NCBI RefSeq assembly: GCF_963678975.1
Contig: NC_089275.1
Coordinates: 1,569,001-1,633,000, forward strand
Direction of reading: 5' to 3'
Source of the DNA: Dysidea avara
Taxonomy: Eukaryota > Porifera > Demospongiae > Dictyoceratida > Dysideidae
DNA: 64,000 bases
Below the pieces are notes generated by a model, which ran no database searches, was not told the DNA's origin, and worked only from the letters and a program-made list of their open reading frames with translations. Each line of letters starts with the position of its first letter. Positions within the stretch are counted from its first letter, which is position 1. Of this stretch, positions 49,850 through 61,686 are shown piece after piece. The translations under genes and the position numbers were made by a program.

Positions 49850-50236
49850 TAGCTAGTTAACAAAAGCAACTTGGTAGTGGGCTTAAAAATCGAAGAGGGT
49901 ACAAGGAGTACCCACTTCCTCAGCCATGTCCTTAAAGTGATATTAACAATATCAAGATACTGTATTAGAACAATCTAAACTGTAATAAAACAGTCATCTC
50001 TTACCATCATGCAATTAGCTTATCCCCTTTATCACCCTAAATGTTCCCATTACATGCATGGTAAACAAAGTTATGAGTATTTATTATCCAATGGATATAT
50101 AAGCATAAGCATAATAATTATTATGTCAAAACTGTTCTTGCTGCTCTCTATACATCATATGCTTAGGTAAAGATGAACGGTCTGCAGGCCCATCATCGAC
50201 TGTTACTCTGTATGGCGGTTTCTCAACAAACTGCTG

Positions 50237-53200
50237 TTAAATCCACAAAGTATACACACAACTACAAACAATACAAAAGCTAACATGGTTGAAATCATCT
50301 TCAGCATTGCTCTCTTCTGTGTAATTCTCAATGGCATTGCCCTTTTCATTATACACTTCTGCAGGTGCCTTTGGCTGGCTCTTCTACAATTAAGCAGTTC
50401 ATTGCAAATCTTGAAATACAATTTGTGACAGGACTTGTAAAAAGGAACCTTTTCCATACACAAAATTTGACCCATTTTTTGAAACTTGAAACTTCACTAC
50501 TTTTTTACAATTGTATATGGCTTAAAGTTTTCCATGAGGCCACTTCAACTAAATCTTACGTTTCTCGGGCGAAATTCAGCCAAATAAAGGTCGGTAGGTC
50601 GGTAAAATAAAAATAAAAATAGGCTATTTTGCCAGCTGAAGAGTGAGTTAAACGGTAGCTAAGCTACATTACGGTTGCTGTATTACTTGTGAGTAGGCAG
50701 CTATGTTGAGATATTTAGTGTTACTTACTTTTTGAGAGCTTAAAGATAAATTTGCAACTCCTTCGTGGTGTTATCACTCTTTGCAAGGTGATCACGTGAT
50801 TAACATAATTATTTTATGCTGAAAAATATAGGGTTGGTCGGGCCCGAGAAACAAAAGATTTAGTTGAAGTGGCCTGATTAAAGTTACATTGTGATACAAA
50901 AAGCAACGTAATTAGAGTAAGGAGTCAACTGACATTAAAGCTTGTTTGTTAAATGTGTGGAAAGGTACCTTTTTGCAAATCCGGTCACATCTAATCATTA
51001 AAATACCTCAATATGTTCGGGTGGCTCTGATGGTGCTGCAGTGCCAATATGAATTATGAAACCATCATCCTGCAAGTACCAATAGCATGATAATCTGTGT
51101 ACATGGCTATTAGATGAGTGTGTGATACAGAGCACTACATAACGACTGTCATCAGGCGTTGTTTACTAATTTTTGCACACTGTGTGTTGTGCAGCTAGAA
51201 AAACATGTCTGACTTGGGCTAATATTACATTCCAATTGCCTGCCAACATAAGAAACAAAATAAGCGGTTGTAAAATTTTAATTGTTTCAGTATTTATACC
51301 GCAACACAGAATAATTTAATACAATGGCTTTATGCATAGAAGTGACTATACAATTTGTGTTACCAACATACGGTACCACCTAGAGGTAATGTTGCACTAG
51401 CTGGTAGTTGACACTCATGTAGGCACAAGGCAGAACTGAGTTGACTATTACATCATTCCTGAGAGGTGTTTATCCACTGAAGAATCCTATAGCCATGCAT
51501 GTTTATGGCAATGGCCCACATGTGGTATTCACAGCTTTTATTCTGGTAAGACATCTGTCTTGCTAGTATGCTAACAAGATTCCACATCATTATGAGCAGT
51601 ATTGGGCATTAATGCAATCATCAAAAGACAATCAAAATATCATAATACCAACATATATTGTAGTAGTGTTTGATAGCAGTGGCTTTGCAATCTAAGCGTT
51701 TAGTTTACACTTAACAAAATCACTTTCTCTATTGTTCACAATCTGTTTCTATCCATCAAATTAAGGTTAAGGTATAGCCATGGGCAATCATTCTAATTTT
51801 TGAGTGCCTACTTTTGAGTACATGCTGAAAGGTTTGAATTGAACACATGTTGAATGTTATTATGTAGCTACAGTGTAGTTTGAGGCAGGTGGAACACTAC
51901 AAATTGTTGTAGCAAGACAGGTAAGTAAGCCAGCCCATACATAGCTCAGCTCCAGCTGTCACTTTCATTTTTTTTCTGCCAATAATATTTTATTGCTTAG
52001 CAGGAATACTGTACTTTAGTCTTTCCTCCAGCATCTTTTTTGGATGACTTGCTTTCTCCACTTCCCTACATGTTAACACAGAGTGTGCATAAATTCTATT
52101 CTCAATTATTTATTACAACTGTACTTTAGTCTTTCCTCCAGCATCTTTTTTGGATGACTTGCTTTCTCCACTTCCCTACATGTTAACACAGAGTGTGCAT
52201 AAATTTTATTCTCAATTATTTATTACAACTGTACTTTAGTCTTTCCAGCATTTTTCTTTAGTGATTTACCCTTTTCTGTTCCCTACACATACACAAAAAT
52301 AATGTCTATGTGTGACCGAATTTGACTAAACCAGGCTTCCACACACATCCAATGCTTTGACTTTAACTGGACCTCGCAGCATGCTATTGACCTAGAAACT
52401 TCACACAACCTTCTCATACGTTCATAAAATAGCTGGTCAAAATGTGAAATTGATGGCATACTTCTACATAGACTTATGTTCCTTCAAACACGTAAAACTG
52501 GGTGGGTGGAAGCCTGGTTTTGTCAAATTGGGTCACCCGTACATGTTAACCCATACTGTATCCCGTTAGCGTTAACTCACACATGCAACAAGCTGACTTC
52601 AAAACAAAATGACGACTGTTTTTAAAATTGGGTCACATATGATGTCTTCAGAAATTATTTGTATTTTCCATAGAGTGGATTGTCTGTAGGGGTGGTTCTT
52701 TGCTCGAAACACTGTGTAACATGCTGAACATAAAACTGTAAATGAATGTAATGGCTATTGCACTTCTCAGTACTTGACAGCTGGGGTACCATTGTAGAAC
52801 AAGTGTAAGAAAAAATAGGATTTTTTTCAGTATGAGTAGGGGCTGCAACAAAGCACAGAAACAAGCCGCTGAGATGAAACACAACTGAGTGCATGCTTTT
52901 AAATCCCTACTTTAGCCAAACAACATAGCATGCACGTTGTGTTTCGTCTCAGCGGCTTGTTTCAGTGCTATTTATTGTTGCAGCCCTTTCTCATACGGAC
53001 TTGTTTGTGTACTTTTTTTTGTAAACACACACAAATTACACTATAGCAATTTCAATGTGCTGTTATTATATTGCATAGGATAGCATTTGCTGGTAGGGCA
53101 TATGAGTGCAACCCAGAAAAGTGGAACTGCTGAAGTCTCATGCCAAGACCACTATAATCAGTAACAAGGTGAATGATGACTGGGCTACATAAACGGACTT

Positions 53201-55516
53201 GTATTCAATTTTTTTAAGACACACTGGTTTAGTTTATTGCACTAACTCTTACGCATAGATTCTCAACGGTGTGTACCAGAACAAACACAAGTGCCATATT
53301 CCGAGCCACAGCTTTAAAATCATGTGGGTGTTTGGTGCACTAGCACAAATATTCCAATATTTTGGGGTGCAATGATTGTGTGGTTTGGTGGAAGCCATAC
53401 TGATGAGCGATAGCCATGATAAAGAAGGATCAACAGTGAAACAGTAAAGCAATGGTGCTACATCGTAGGCGTGAAAGGATTTTTTGCCATCAAATTCGAA
53501 GTTTTTCCGCTAAAGAAGTAAGGCTGTAGCTGTGACCATTTTCTGCTATGCTTGACTGAACGCATCAGGCAGGCAATAGAAAATTTGCAAAAAAACCTAT
53601 ATTTTTAATTTTGTAGCACCTCATCAAAAATACTTTGGGTCATTCTGAAGACACATTTAGGCTTGTTTTTACCTGACCAGTACTGTCAAGTGGCTGAGAA
53701 GGATTTGTGAAGATGACATTTGGTTGATTTATTTTCATGGACCAGGCTCACACCTTCGTCGCCCTTACTATTACTATACACTGTATGATATTGGCAACTA
53801 AAGTATGTGTACTAGTATGACATCAGGTGGTAGAAAATCTCTGCCCTTTTTTCAATACTATTTTGATCTTTAATTGTATTGAAATTCTTAATTCTTTTGT
53901 ACACTTATAACAATTAAGGCGGAGTAAGGCCTACCATTTTAAGTTTCTTAGCTGTCGGTGGAGTTGATAATTTGTCAAAGTCATTGTGCTCCTCCCTGCA
54001 GTTTTCTTTATCCTGGTATTCTTTTTCATCCTGTCCTTCTTCATCCTTGAATCCTTCATCATCTTGGTATTCTTCATCATTTTGGTATTCTTCTACCTCT
54101 TCTTGATATTCAAGACATCTTTTCTTGCTCCCTGTGTACGCAGAAATAGAATTTGTTTAATAAACACTCAGAAAGCAACATTACTGACACAGTTAATGAG
54201 ATATAAATACAATTTGGGCTGATCATGAGGTAAGGTTTCTAAACTTTATATTAAAGACCTGCTGTCATGTGATATGGCTTTGCCATCACTTCAAAGTGTT
54301 GAATGTCAGTGATTTAATTATTGGCTGGGTTGTTTGAGTTATTTGGAATTCTTGGAGTGCCTCCATCAGCCCTACCAGTGCTATAATTTTAATTCCGGAA
54401 GTTATAAATTTATCATTAGCTGCACTGATCTATTTAAGAAAGCTTGTCACTTCATTGCTGGCTGCTACAGCAAAAAGGAGGCTGTGACAAGGCCACCTTG
54501 TTGCTTCATGGCTGGTTATCAACAAATCTTGCAGCTTCCTCACTTGCAGCTGTTGTAGTCTAAAGCTAGTTGCTTCATGGATGTACTAAAGTCTTGCTGC
54601 TATAAAGCCACCTTAGTGCTTTGTGTTTAACAAAAATTACCTCTATCCTTGTCCAGCTGTTATCCACTAAATTGTGTTGTTTCACAACTGTACCTATATA
54701 GCTGGTTGTTGCTTTGTAGCCAGCTGTGTGATATTTCCAAACAAGTCCCTTAGATACTAAATAGTAGCAGCTAAAATACATGATGAAACTATGGGCCAGA
54801 GCATACACCAGGCCAACTATAGTGAACAACATGCCACACATACTCTAGTCATTTTTCTACTTCTTTCGTGATAGCAATGAGCTGCTTTATAAATAAGTTA
54901 CAGACACATACTATAGGATTTTTAATAGGTTGAAAGCCAGCAGTTTGGCACCTCAGCAGTTATAAATTGGTGACTGAGGTGCAGCCAAGGTCACTAATCC
55001 ATGCCATGCCTTGTTAACCAAACTTCGCCCTCCTACTAAAAACCTACATGAAGTGTCTAAACTACACAAAATTATAATAAAAGTAACATAATATGGCATA
55101 ACATTTTGTAATGACATACCTGAAAAAAGCAGGATGCAATCATACTCTTTTTTGTCCTCCCACAAAACAGTGCATTGAGAATCATACATGATATCTTTAT
55201 GAGTCTCAACGATTCTCCAAACTGCCACAACTGATGTGGGGCTGCCTGGCTTAATAACTTCCACTAAGGCGTGGGTGTCTGAAATGAAACATTAGAATTA
55301 CTACATGCGGGTGCAAAAATAATCGACGACAAAAATCAAGAGCAAAGTAGAACATTCTGCACTACATTTAAAGCAGAAACAAAATAGGATCGTGCTTGTA
55401 CAAGACTATGGCCACATTATAAGAAAATCGGGCTAGTGTGTACAAAGCCAAAAACGCATGGCTAAAAAGTTCATACCTTTCTTTCTATCCAAATTCCTGG
55501 TAGCACTACCAGCCAT
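50237..55516 (-). CDS. Eight-exon gene, acidic/lysine-rich protein, BEND-like N-terminus
   Basis: Exons on the minus strand: 55,477-55,516; 55,120-55,278; 53,935-54,131; 52,235-52,282; 52,125-52,175; 52,015-52,065; 51,007-51,069; 50,237-50,383. All introns are GT-AG. The phases join exactly to 756 bases (251 codons plus stop TAA), which is strong evidence for a real gene.

The start is ATG 55,514-55,516 (MAGSATRNLDRKKD). Residues 15-70 (HALVEVIKPGSP, then CTVLWEDKKEYDCILLFSG) resemble, from memory, the domain that precedes the BEN domain in invertebrate BEND-type proteins. Residues 71-135 are an acidic low-complexity stretch with EYQ(N/D)DE-type repeats. Three lysine/serine-rich exon units follow, then DDGFIIHIGTAAPSEPPEHIE and a terminal segment. 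No complete BEN domain is seen, so a nuclear role is only inference. Exons between 53,934 and 52,283 could have been missed. Confidence 0.6.
50425..50998. mobile_element. Nested miniature elements in last intron
   Basis: The outer ends (GTGACAGGACTTGTAAAAAG near 50,425 and the complement at 50,955-50,998) belong to the GTGACCGGATTTGC family also found at 31,650. An inner element at 50,541-50,875 has ends AGGCCACTTCAACTAAATCT and its complement, with a TTTCTCGGG subterminal match and possible TGA flanks. Both lie inside the 51,006-50,384 intron, so splicing would remove them. Confidence 0.65.
52010..52285 (-). repeat. Tandem 110-bp exon-intron cassettes
   Basis: Two almost identical 110-bp units (starts at 52,011 and 52,121) and a diverged third (52,231) each hold one phase-0 exon of 51, 51 and 48 bases plus a 59-60 base intron. 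The exons encode GSGESKSSKKDAGGKTK twice and GTEKGKSLKKNAGKTK. Each unit adds whole codons, so copy number can change without breaking the frame. Confidence 0.8.
52312..52545. mobile_element. Miniature element in intron 3
   Basis: The ends GTGACCGAATTTGACTAAAC (left) and the complement of TTTTGTCAAATTGGGTCAC (right) are inverted repeats with CAGGCTTCCAC inside each. It is related to the GTGACC family. Non-coding. Confidence 0.6.
52828..53000. mobile_element. Hairpin miniature element in intron 3
   Basis: The arms 52,832-52,895 and 52,930-52,998 pair through GTATGAG, GGGCTGCAAC, AAACAAGCCGCTGAGA and GAAACACAAC. The loop is about 35 bases. The open frames on the minus strand at 52,648-52,894 run through this hairpin and are not genes. 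Confidence 0.7.
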
Positions 55517-56110
55517 ATCGCCAGGTATGAACACACGTTATTCTCCTCCGACACAAGACACTACACGTGGCGAAGTAACAAAGTGTCACGTGAATGGAAA
55601 ACGACATATATACGTACGTTGTGTCACATGACTACTCCACCTTTCTTTGTGTCCGCCAGGAAATTTTTTGGTAGAATGTAAACTTCTATTAAACGTCTCG
55701 TGACGTTGGTATACTATGCCACGGATTACTAAGTAAAAGATCATTCCTTTCTGTGAAGTTAATACGTAAGTCGCATGCATCACTGAACAATGGCTATCTA
55801 GTGCGCTGCAACTCGTCGAGTGAGCCGATTAGGTGCAAAGGCTAACTCGCGAGCACTGTAGCTAACTCGCGAGCACTGTAGCTAACTCGCGAGCACTGTA
55901 GCTAACTCGCGAGCACTATAGCGAGCTAACTCGCGAGCACTGCCTAACTCGCGAACATTGGCTACGTACCTGCGTGAATCACAAGTAATGGCTACCTCGC
56001 GAGCCTACTTAAATCGCGCACGCACACCGTACCAACGTCATTAGCTTGTAGCATACTCGCCTGCTGTGTGCGAGTAAAATCATGCATGTCAAGTGCAAGC
56101 ATAAGTGCGC
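55517..56110 (-). promoter_or_regulatory. CpG-rich upstream region with CTCGCGAG tandem repeat
   Basis: This region directly upstream of the first ATG of the eight-exon gene has many CpG dinucleotides, unlike the rest of the window. It contains the E-box-like palindrome TCACGTGA (55,586-55,593) and a 20-bp tandem repeat (see 55,841-55,962). It is the likely promoter, on position and composition alone. No TATA box was identified. Confidence 0.5.
55841..55962. repeat. 20-bp tandem repeat centred on CTCGCGAG
   Basis: The unit GCTAACTCGCGAGCACTGTA occurs four times without a gap (55,841-55,920), followed by two shortened units to 55,962 and one further GCTACCTCGCGAG at about 55,989-56,001. Each unit contains the 8-base palindrome CTCGCGAG, close to the TCTCGCGAGA promoter element known from vertebrates. 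Confidence 0.85.
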
Positions 56111-57059
56111 GCGTGCTATTTCTTAAAGTTAGAATCGAGCTGTACCGTATGTCAAATCACATAGTCAGAGTTCTGTGTACATTTGTGCAAGGTTACGGGA
56201 TACTGCAACCTATATGTACACTATAAATCATTTTTCATGATTTAGGGTTTTGATTTTTCTTAATCCAATTTACCAAATATTAATATTATGCATTCTAATC
56301 TTCTCATTAATTGACATGGAACTCAAATGTTGTCATGGAAACATGAATTATCCTATGCCAATTAGTGAAAACTATGAACCAAAAATAAGACCAATGAAGA
56401 ACCATGAGAACTTATTAACAATTCTAAGGCTTGAAGAACATCACTTGTGAGGGACTGACAAGAGGATTTGTGAATAATTTGTCTAGTTGTTGAAGTATGG
56501 CAACATATACAAGACACTGTGGTCACAAAATTAGTATTATTTCTTACAAATGGCTCCATTAGGACCTAGACAAGAAGCCAAACTAGTCGTTTGTTTTTAC
56601 AAAATGTTAACAATTTGTTTGACAACCCTGATTTTTGGTTCAAGATAATATTGCCATTAGTGAGCAAAACTATGCATGCGCTTACAGGTGCGCCAGTTGC
56701 TAAGTGTGTTGTTTCTACGTATGTTATCTTGTATCATTATGTGTGTTTCTTGTAACTTGTACTGTACCTGTCCAGTCAGCACACCATTATTCTCCCAACA
56801 ATTTCAGCCTGTTACTAGCTGACACACAACACAACAACACCAAGCCCTCCTTAATTACGTAATAAAACTTTTGTTCCACAGTCACTCACTATCCTGTAAC
56901 CTTAATATCAGCTCTGTTACAATGTGTACCTTTCTTCTGCTAGAATTGGAATCTTCAAAACTCTTTATTGGAATATTTATTACTATCAAATCCAAAATGC
57001 TGTATTGGTATAGGTATAGTCGTTATTTAAAATTTTCCATTAAACTTACCATGTTTGGG
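56111..57059. other. Unassigned stretch
   Basis: No gene, element ends or repeat array were recognised. Open frames here are short and unsupported. Confidence 0.45.
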
Positions 57060-57215
57060 TGCCATAAACTTTTCCACCTAGGTCTTATTCGGGGTTCTAC
57101 ACCCTTTTTACAGCTTGGCTGTTTGCTGTTTTGATGCACTCCATTTCATTTTTGTAATTGCAAGCCCAGAAACTGGCCTATGACTGGCTTTGTGGCTTCC
57201 ATATTACTTGCCTTT
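57060..57215 (+). repeat. Diverged foldback end module
   Basis: GGGGTTCTACACCCTTTTTACAGCTTGGCTG and the later ACTGGCCTATGACTGGCTTTGTGGC segment align in order with 3,757-3,870. The stem-loop core is preserved, though other parts differ. It lies 260 bases before a degenerate 31-bp-type array, the same arrangement as at 3,748. Confidence 0.65.
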
Positions 57216-57469
57216 ATTAGTTTAGAAATATTGAGAAGCACAACTGACAAAGTCTGGACTGTTTGTCCTTAGGTCACAGTTGGTCACTCATTCTGCACTA
57301 GTGTATGTGTTGTATGAAGAATTTTGTGACAAATTATTAAAATATTATAGTATATATATATACAAAAGATTTTTAGTTTGTATGAAGTATTTAATTTTTA
57401 ATTATAAATTTGCAATTTTTAAAAATATAATGATTATAGGCAAACATTCTAAAAGGGTGACATGCAATG

Positions 57470-58035
57470 CAGTTGAACTCTCTAATATACAGGGTGACTT
57501 GTAACATAGCTAAACTCTGTGACTTGTTATGTAGCTGAACTCTCTTACTGGGTAACTAGTTTGTAGTTGGACTCTCTACTGGGTGACTTGTTACTGTACA
57601 TAGTTGAACTCTTGTAACCTTATAACATAGTAGAAGTATATCTTGTTGTATAGTTGAACTCTCTATATAGTGACTTGTACCATAGCTAAATAGTCTACAT
57701 AGAGACTTATAATGTAGCTGAACACTCCACATATTGACTTGTTACATAGTTGAACTCACCACAGTTACATAACTAAACTTTCTACAGGGTTATTTTTATG
57801 TAACTGAATTCCCTACAGAGTGACTTGTTATGTATAATAGCTGAACTATCTACAGGGTAACATGAGCTTTCTGTAATTATATATGGTGACTAGGTACACA
57901 CTTGAACTCTCTACAAGATGACTTATAATGCAGTACAAGTATCTTGTTGCATAGCTGAACTCTCTGTATAGTGACTTGTAACATAGCCGAATGGTCTACA
58001 AGGTAGCTTGTAACATAACTTAACTCTTTACAGGT
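57470..58035 (+). repeat. Degenerate 31-bp-type array
   Basis: About 15 units share TAGCTGAACTCTCTACAGGG and GTGACTTGT, with spacing that varies between about 28 and 45 bases. It is clearly related to the arrays at 4-17 kb but much older. Two more units occur at 58,660-58,720. Confidence 0.75.
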
Positions 58036-58128
58036 TAGATAAGATTATCAGTTTTCGTCAAAGACATAGATACACAGAACACAATGCCTGCAAGGGTGCT
58101 CCCCACACAAAACATACTAATATACTTG

Positions 58129-58132
58129 CACA

Positions 58133-58196
<64 letters not shown>

Positions 58197-58225
58197 TGCA
58201 CGCACGCATGCATGCATGCACGCAC
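58129..58225. repeat. ACGC tetranucleotide microsatellite
   Basis: There are about 17 perfect CACG/CGCA tetramers followed by CATG variants and a short CA run. The long open frames on both strands here (Cys-Val-Arg-Ala and His-Ala-Arg-Thr repeats) are products of the microsatellite. Confidence 0.95.
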
Positions 58226-60180
58226 GTACACACACATACACACACACAAACAATTACAACAGGAGACACAGAACAGTTTTAAACTTTACACAAAAAGAAA
58301 TCAATTAAGTTCAGCTCGAAATGTTTTCGCATTTGATAACTGTAGGATGTGGAGAGGAATAGTGTTCCATAGGAAACGTGTTGATGAAAAAAGAGGAACA
58401 ATAAGGATTGAAAGTCGAGGATGGGCTATACATTGTGTTTTGGTGGGATCTAGTGATGGTGGAAGAAAATTGAAAAGACTGAGGAAAATGGAATGGCTAC
58501 GCTGTTGTGTAGAATATCATGGGCAAGACTAATAGAAAAGAAATATATTCTGGTTTGGAGCAGTGACAATTAAGTTCTTGTAGGCAAGCACCTGAAGGCT
58601 TAGTCCAGTTATGGCTGACAGAGTTCCATCTACTACCTCACACCCAACGTACAGCAAGGGTGACTTGTTATGTAGTTGAATTCTCTACAGAGTGACATAA
58701 TGTAACTCAACTCTCTACATGCAGTGGCAGATCTAAGATTTTAAAAAGGAGTTTCTGAAAGTGATATTAAATGGTACGGTAGTACCATTTAAGTAGGGAT
58801 CCCCCAAAAGTGACGCGTGCCGCCGCCTTCCAAAATCATCCTTGAGACATCTTACACAATGAAAGTCACCTTTAGGGAATACTATTAGTCCATCTAAAAG
58901 ACTACATTAAAAAATATAAAAAACACTAATAGGCAGCCGAATATAGAATTTCAAAAAAAAATTGCTAAGCTCAGATTTTAGACTCACTGCCAGCCAGCCT
59001 GCCTGCCTACCTGACCACAGTCACCATTTTATGCTACAGTAACACTCTCAACAGTGGGATGTGTCTTTTGGGGTTCCAACGAGTTTGTGCCCTCTGCACC
59101 TTGTCTTTCCTTTTATCTTCAATCAGGCTCATAGTTTTCTAGTTGGAACCCCAATTCGAGATGTTAATTTTCATTAATATGATCAACACTTTCCTTGAGC
59201 AGCATATTTAGGCACCGCAAACTTATTTATGTACTTATCGATGTCACACCTATTAATCAGTTGAACGCAATCTTGGTTTATTAATAATGATCGAGCACCG
59301 AGACCACATCTCTTAGCAATCTATCATCATGACACACTCAGTTATTATTGGCCTTCATAATGCTAGCTAGCATAATGAAAATGTGACCCAATTTTGGAAA
59401 ACCATTCTTTTCTGCACATTGGTCATTTTTCTCTTTTTTCGCTAAAATGAAGCACTGGATGTTTATCTATCTTGTGTTAAAATTTTAGTTTGATATACGT
59501 ATATCTTGAAGCATTCCAGAGATATGGCCAATTTACTGTCTAATACATTACAAACTAACTTTTTATAGTATTGCATTGAGTTCTGTAAGCGATTAAGTGT
59601 GACAATTGGTGACAAATCACTTTGTTGACAATTATTTCCAATCTAAAATATACATATATAAGAGATTTCTGATAGTTAAAAGTAGTGTTCTTTGACCTTT
59701 TCTTCAATTAAATAACTTGTATCATTGCTTAACTCATAGTTTTATCCATTTCATAACCTGAACAAATCACCCAATTTTTAAGTTAATTGTTGCCCCACAC
59801 ATGTAGAAATTGCTACATGGTTTGACATAATCATGCATATCTCCAAGGAAAAAGAAGCTTTGGGTATGAAACTTAACAGCAAGAAGGTTTAATAGTTACT
59901 TTGTCCAATTGTTTTAAAAAATGAATTTTTAAAAAGAATCGCTGAAACTTCAAATAGGTTTCCTGCAAATTTTGCATGTGCAGAAAAGGACAGTTTTCAG
60001 AAATTGAGTCACAAATATGAAATAGTTACACACCCCCTGGCTGACTTGAGATACTCTAATACAGTAGTCACCCTAATAGAACAGTCACACATGTATTGCT
60101 GTATGCTATAACAAAAAAGGAATCAAACTAGTATTAGTGCAGCGAACAGCAGGGTGAAGTTTGCAAAATGATCTATAGTT
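58226..60180. other. Unassigned stretch
   Basis: An open frame that continues to TAA near 58,532 has an unrecognised, basic C-terminal half (WRGIVFHRKRVDEKRGTIR). No homology or splice context supports it. A GGGGTTCCAAC/GTTGGAACCCC inverted pair at about 59,069-59,153 and a perfect AAATGGTAC..GTACCATTT stem at 58,768-58,790 suggest small element relics. A two-copy dispersed motif lies at 60,045-60,088. Confidence 0.4.
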
Positions 60181-60369
60181 TATTTTAACGGAGTGTCTAT
60201 ATCCACCAGCTTACTGGTGTCAATAAGAGCCACCCACTAGCTATTGACACTGATGTGGACTACACAATGAAATTGTTTGGTTTCTTCTCCACACTAGGTT
60301 CTTCCTTCTCTTTGATAATAGAACACTCTTTATGGTTCATATTTATAATGTAGAAAACAGAGGTAACTG

Positions 60370-60445
60370 GCAGCGGTAGCTCAGTGGCTATGAACTGTGC
60401 CTCAAGTATATAAGATGTAAGGTCGGGGATATGCTGTAACCCATT
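60370..60445 (+). other. tRNA-like stretch, possible SINE head
   Basis: GGCAGCGGTAGCTCAGTGGC matches the 5' end and A-box of a tRNA. About 45 bases later AAGGTCGGGGATATGC is a poor match to a B-box (GGTTCGANTCC). The stems do not close well, so this is not a functional tRNA. A decayed tRNA-derived SINE is the best guess. Inverted partners at 60,190-60,250 and 60,495-60,545 (GTGTCAATAAGAGCCACCCA and its complement) surround it, so it may sit inside a miniature element. Confidence 0.35.
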
Positions 60446-60545
60446 TTTTTCTCATTTTACAATAGCTACCTTTTTGTCTTAAATTTCTATTGGTTCAACG
60501 GTGGTAATAGCCATTAGTGGCTCTTAATACCACCGCTGCACTGGT

Positions 60546-61563
60546 GAGCATAGAGTCTGCCTTATTTAATGCAGTTTGGGATTGTCCTATACACCTAAAA
60601 CAATATTTCACCTATTGGACAGGTGTCAGCATTGGACATTTTGCCATAGCAACTAAAGTTTAATTAGCAACATACACTGTAGCAATCATGCAAAATAGCT
60701 TCTGTGGGTTTATGTTTTGCCCAAAAATGTGACCATTTAACAAATCTGAAGTACTCCAAATTAATGTCAAAAAAATTTTAAAATTTTATAGTCCATAAAC
60801 CCCCGAAGGCATCATTATGCATACCATAGTTACATATGTCTCAATAACCATCATCACTTGCTCTCTTTATTGACTTTCTTTTAGTTTGCTTATTTAAAAA
60901 ACATGTTTGTGTAGGTGATAAATTTAACAAGTTGATGTTGTGCTACTTCTAAAAACCAGGTGCCAAGCAGCTAGCTAACTCATCTGGAATAACTATAGAC
61001 AGTATACACTACTATGAATTAACCAACTATGTATTACTACTTTACAATAGGGTAGTTTGATAATATAATTAGCTATTTCTCGTATTTCGTAATTCATGAA
61101 ATATTCGTAATTCGTTCAATTACATTGCTATGCACTGCTAAGGAAGCGTTTGTTAAATAAACCGCTTTAACCAACATATTACGCACAAAACTATCTTCTA
61201 AACTGTTTTATAGTGTGACTAACGTGTTTTTTCCCACAAATTCTCTCGACAAAGCCTCAAAGCTGCTCTTCATTTTCGTTCGCGTACGTAAGGGATATGC
61301 CCCCTTTCAACTCGAAGCGATAGGCTATTCCTGGCAGTGTACGAGGCCTGCACCGTTGTTTTTCAGTTGCTAAATGCCTGAAAACCTCAAGGGGAAGGTA
61401 GTCTGAGGAAAGTCACCACACCCGTATTTCAGTCCGCCGAAAAGAAACCACCTCAGAGCAAAGTTCACCTGTGCAGAAGTTTAATACAGACTTCATTTCA
61501 CTTTTACTTCTTACGTAAAAGCTGCTTTTACCGTTATTAAACGATTTTGCTCACGTGGGTGCG
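60546..61563. other. Unassigned, CpG-rich towards the end
   Basis: No gene was recognised. 61,060-61,560 has an unusual number of CpG dinucleotides (for example TTCGTTCGCGTACG), comparable to the region upstream of the eight-exon gene, and might be a promoter or a young element. No exon was identified next to it. Confidence 0.35.
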
Positions 61564-61686
61564 TACGGACAAACATAGGTACATAGGTAGATAGATAGAT
61601 AGATAGGTACATAGGTAGGTCATAGGTACATAGGTAGATAGGTACATAGGTACATAGGTAGATAGATAGGTACACACACACACACT
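61564..61686. repeat. ATAGGTAC/GATA microsatellite and CA run
   Basis: Units of ATAGGTACATAGGTAG and GATAGATA, followed by a CACACACACACA tract. Length polymorphism is expected. Confidence 0.9.

Noticed and set aside
53986..54222. Plus-strand hydrophobic frame rich in Phe, Ile and Leu
   Set aside because: It is the antisense of the acidic exon (53,935-54,131) of the minus-strand gene.
58035..58308. Frames of Cys-Val-Arg-Ala or His-Ala-Arg-Thr repeats
   Set aside because: They are pure translation of the ACGC microsatellite on the two strands.
60370..60445. Functional tRNA gene
   Set aside because: A good A-box is present, but the B-box is poor and the acceptor and T stems do not pair.
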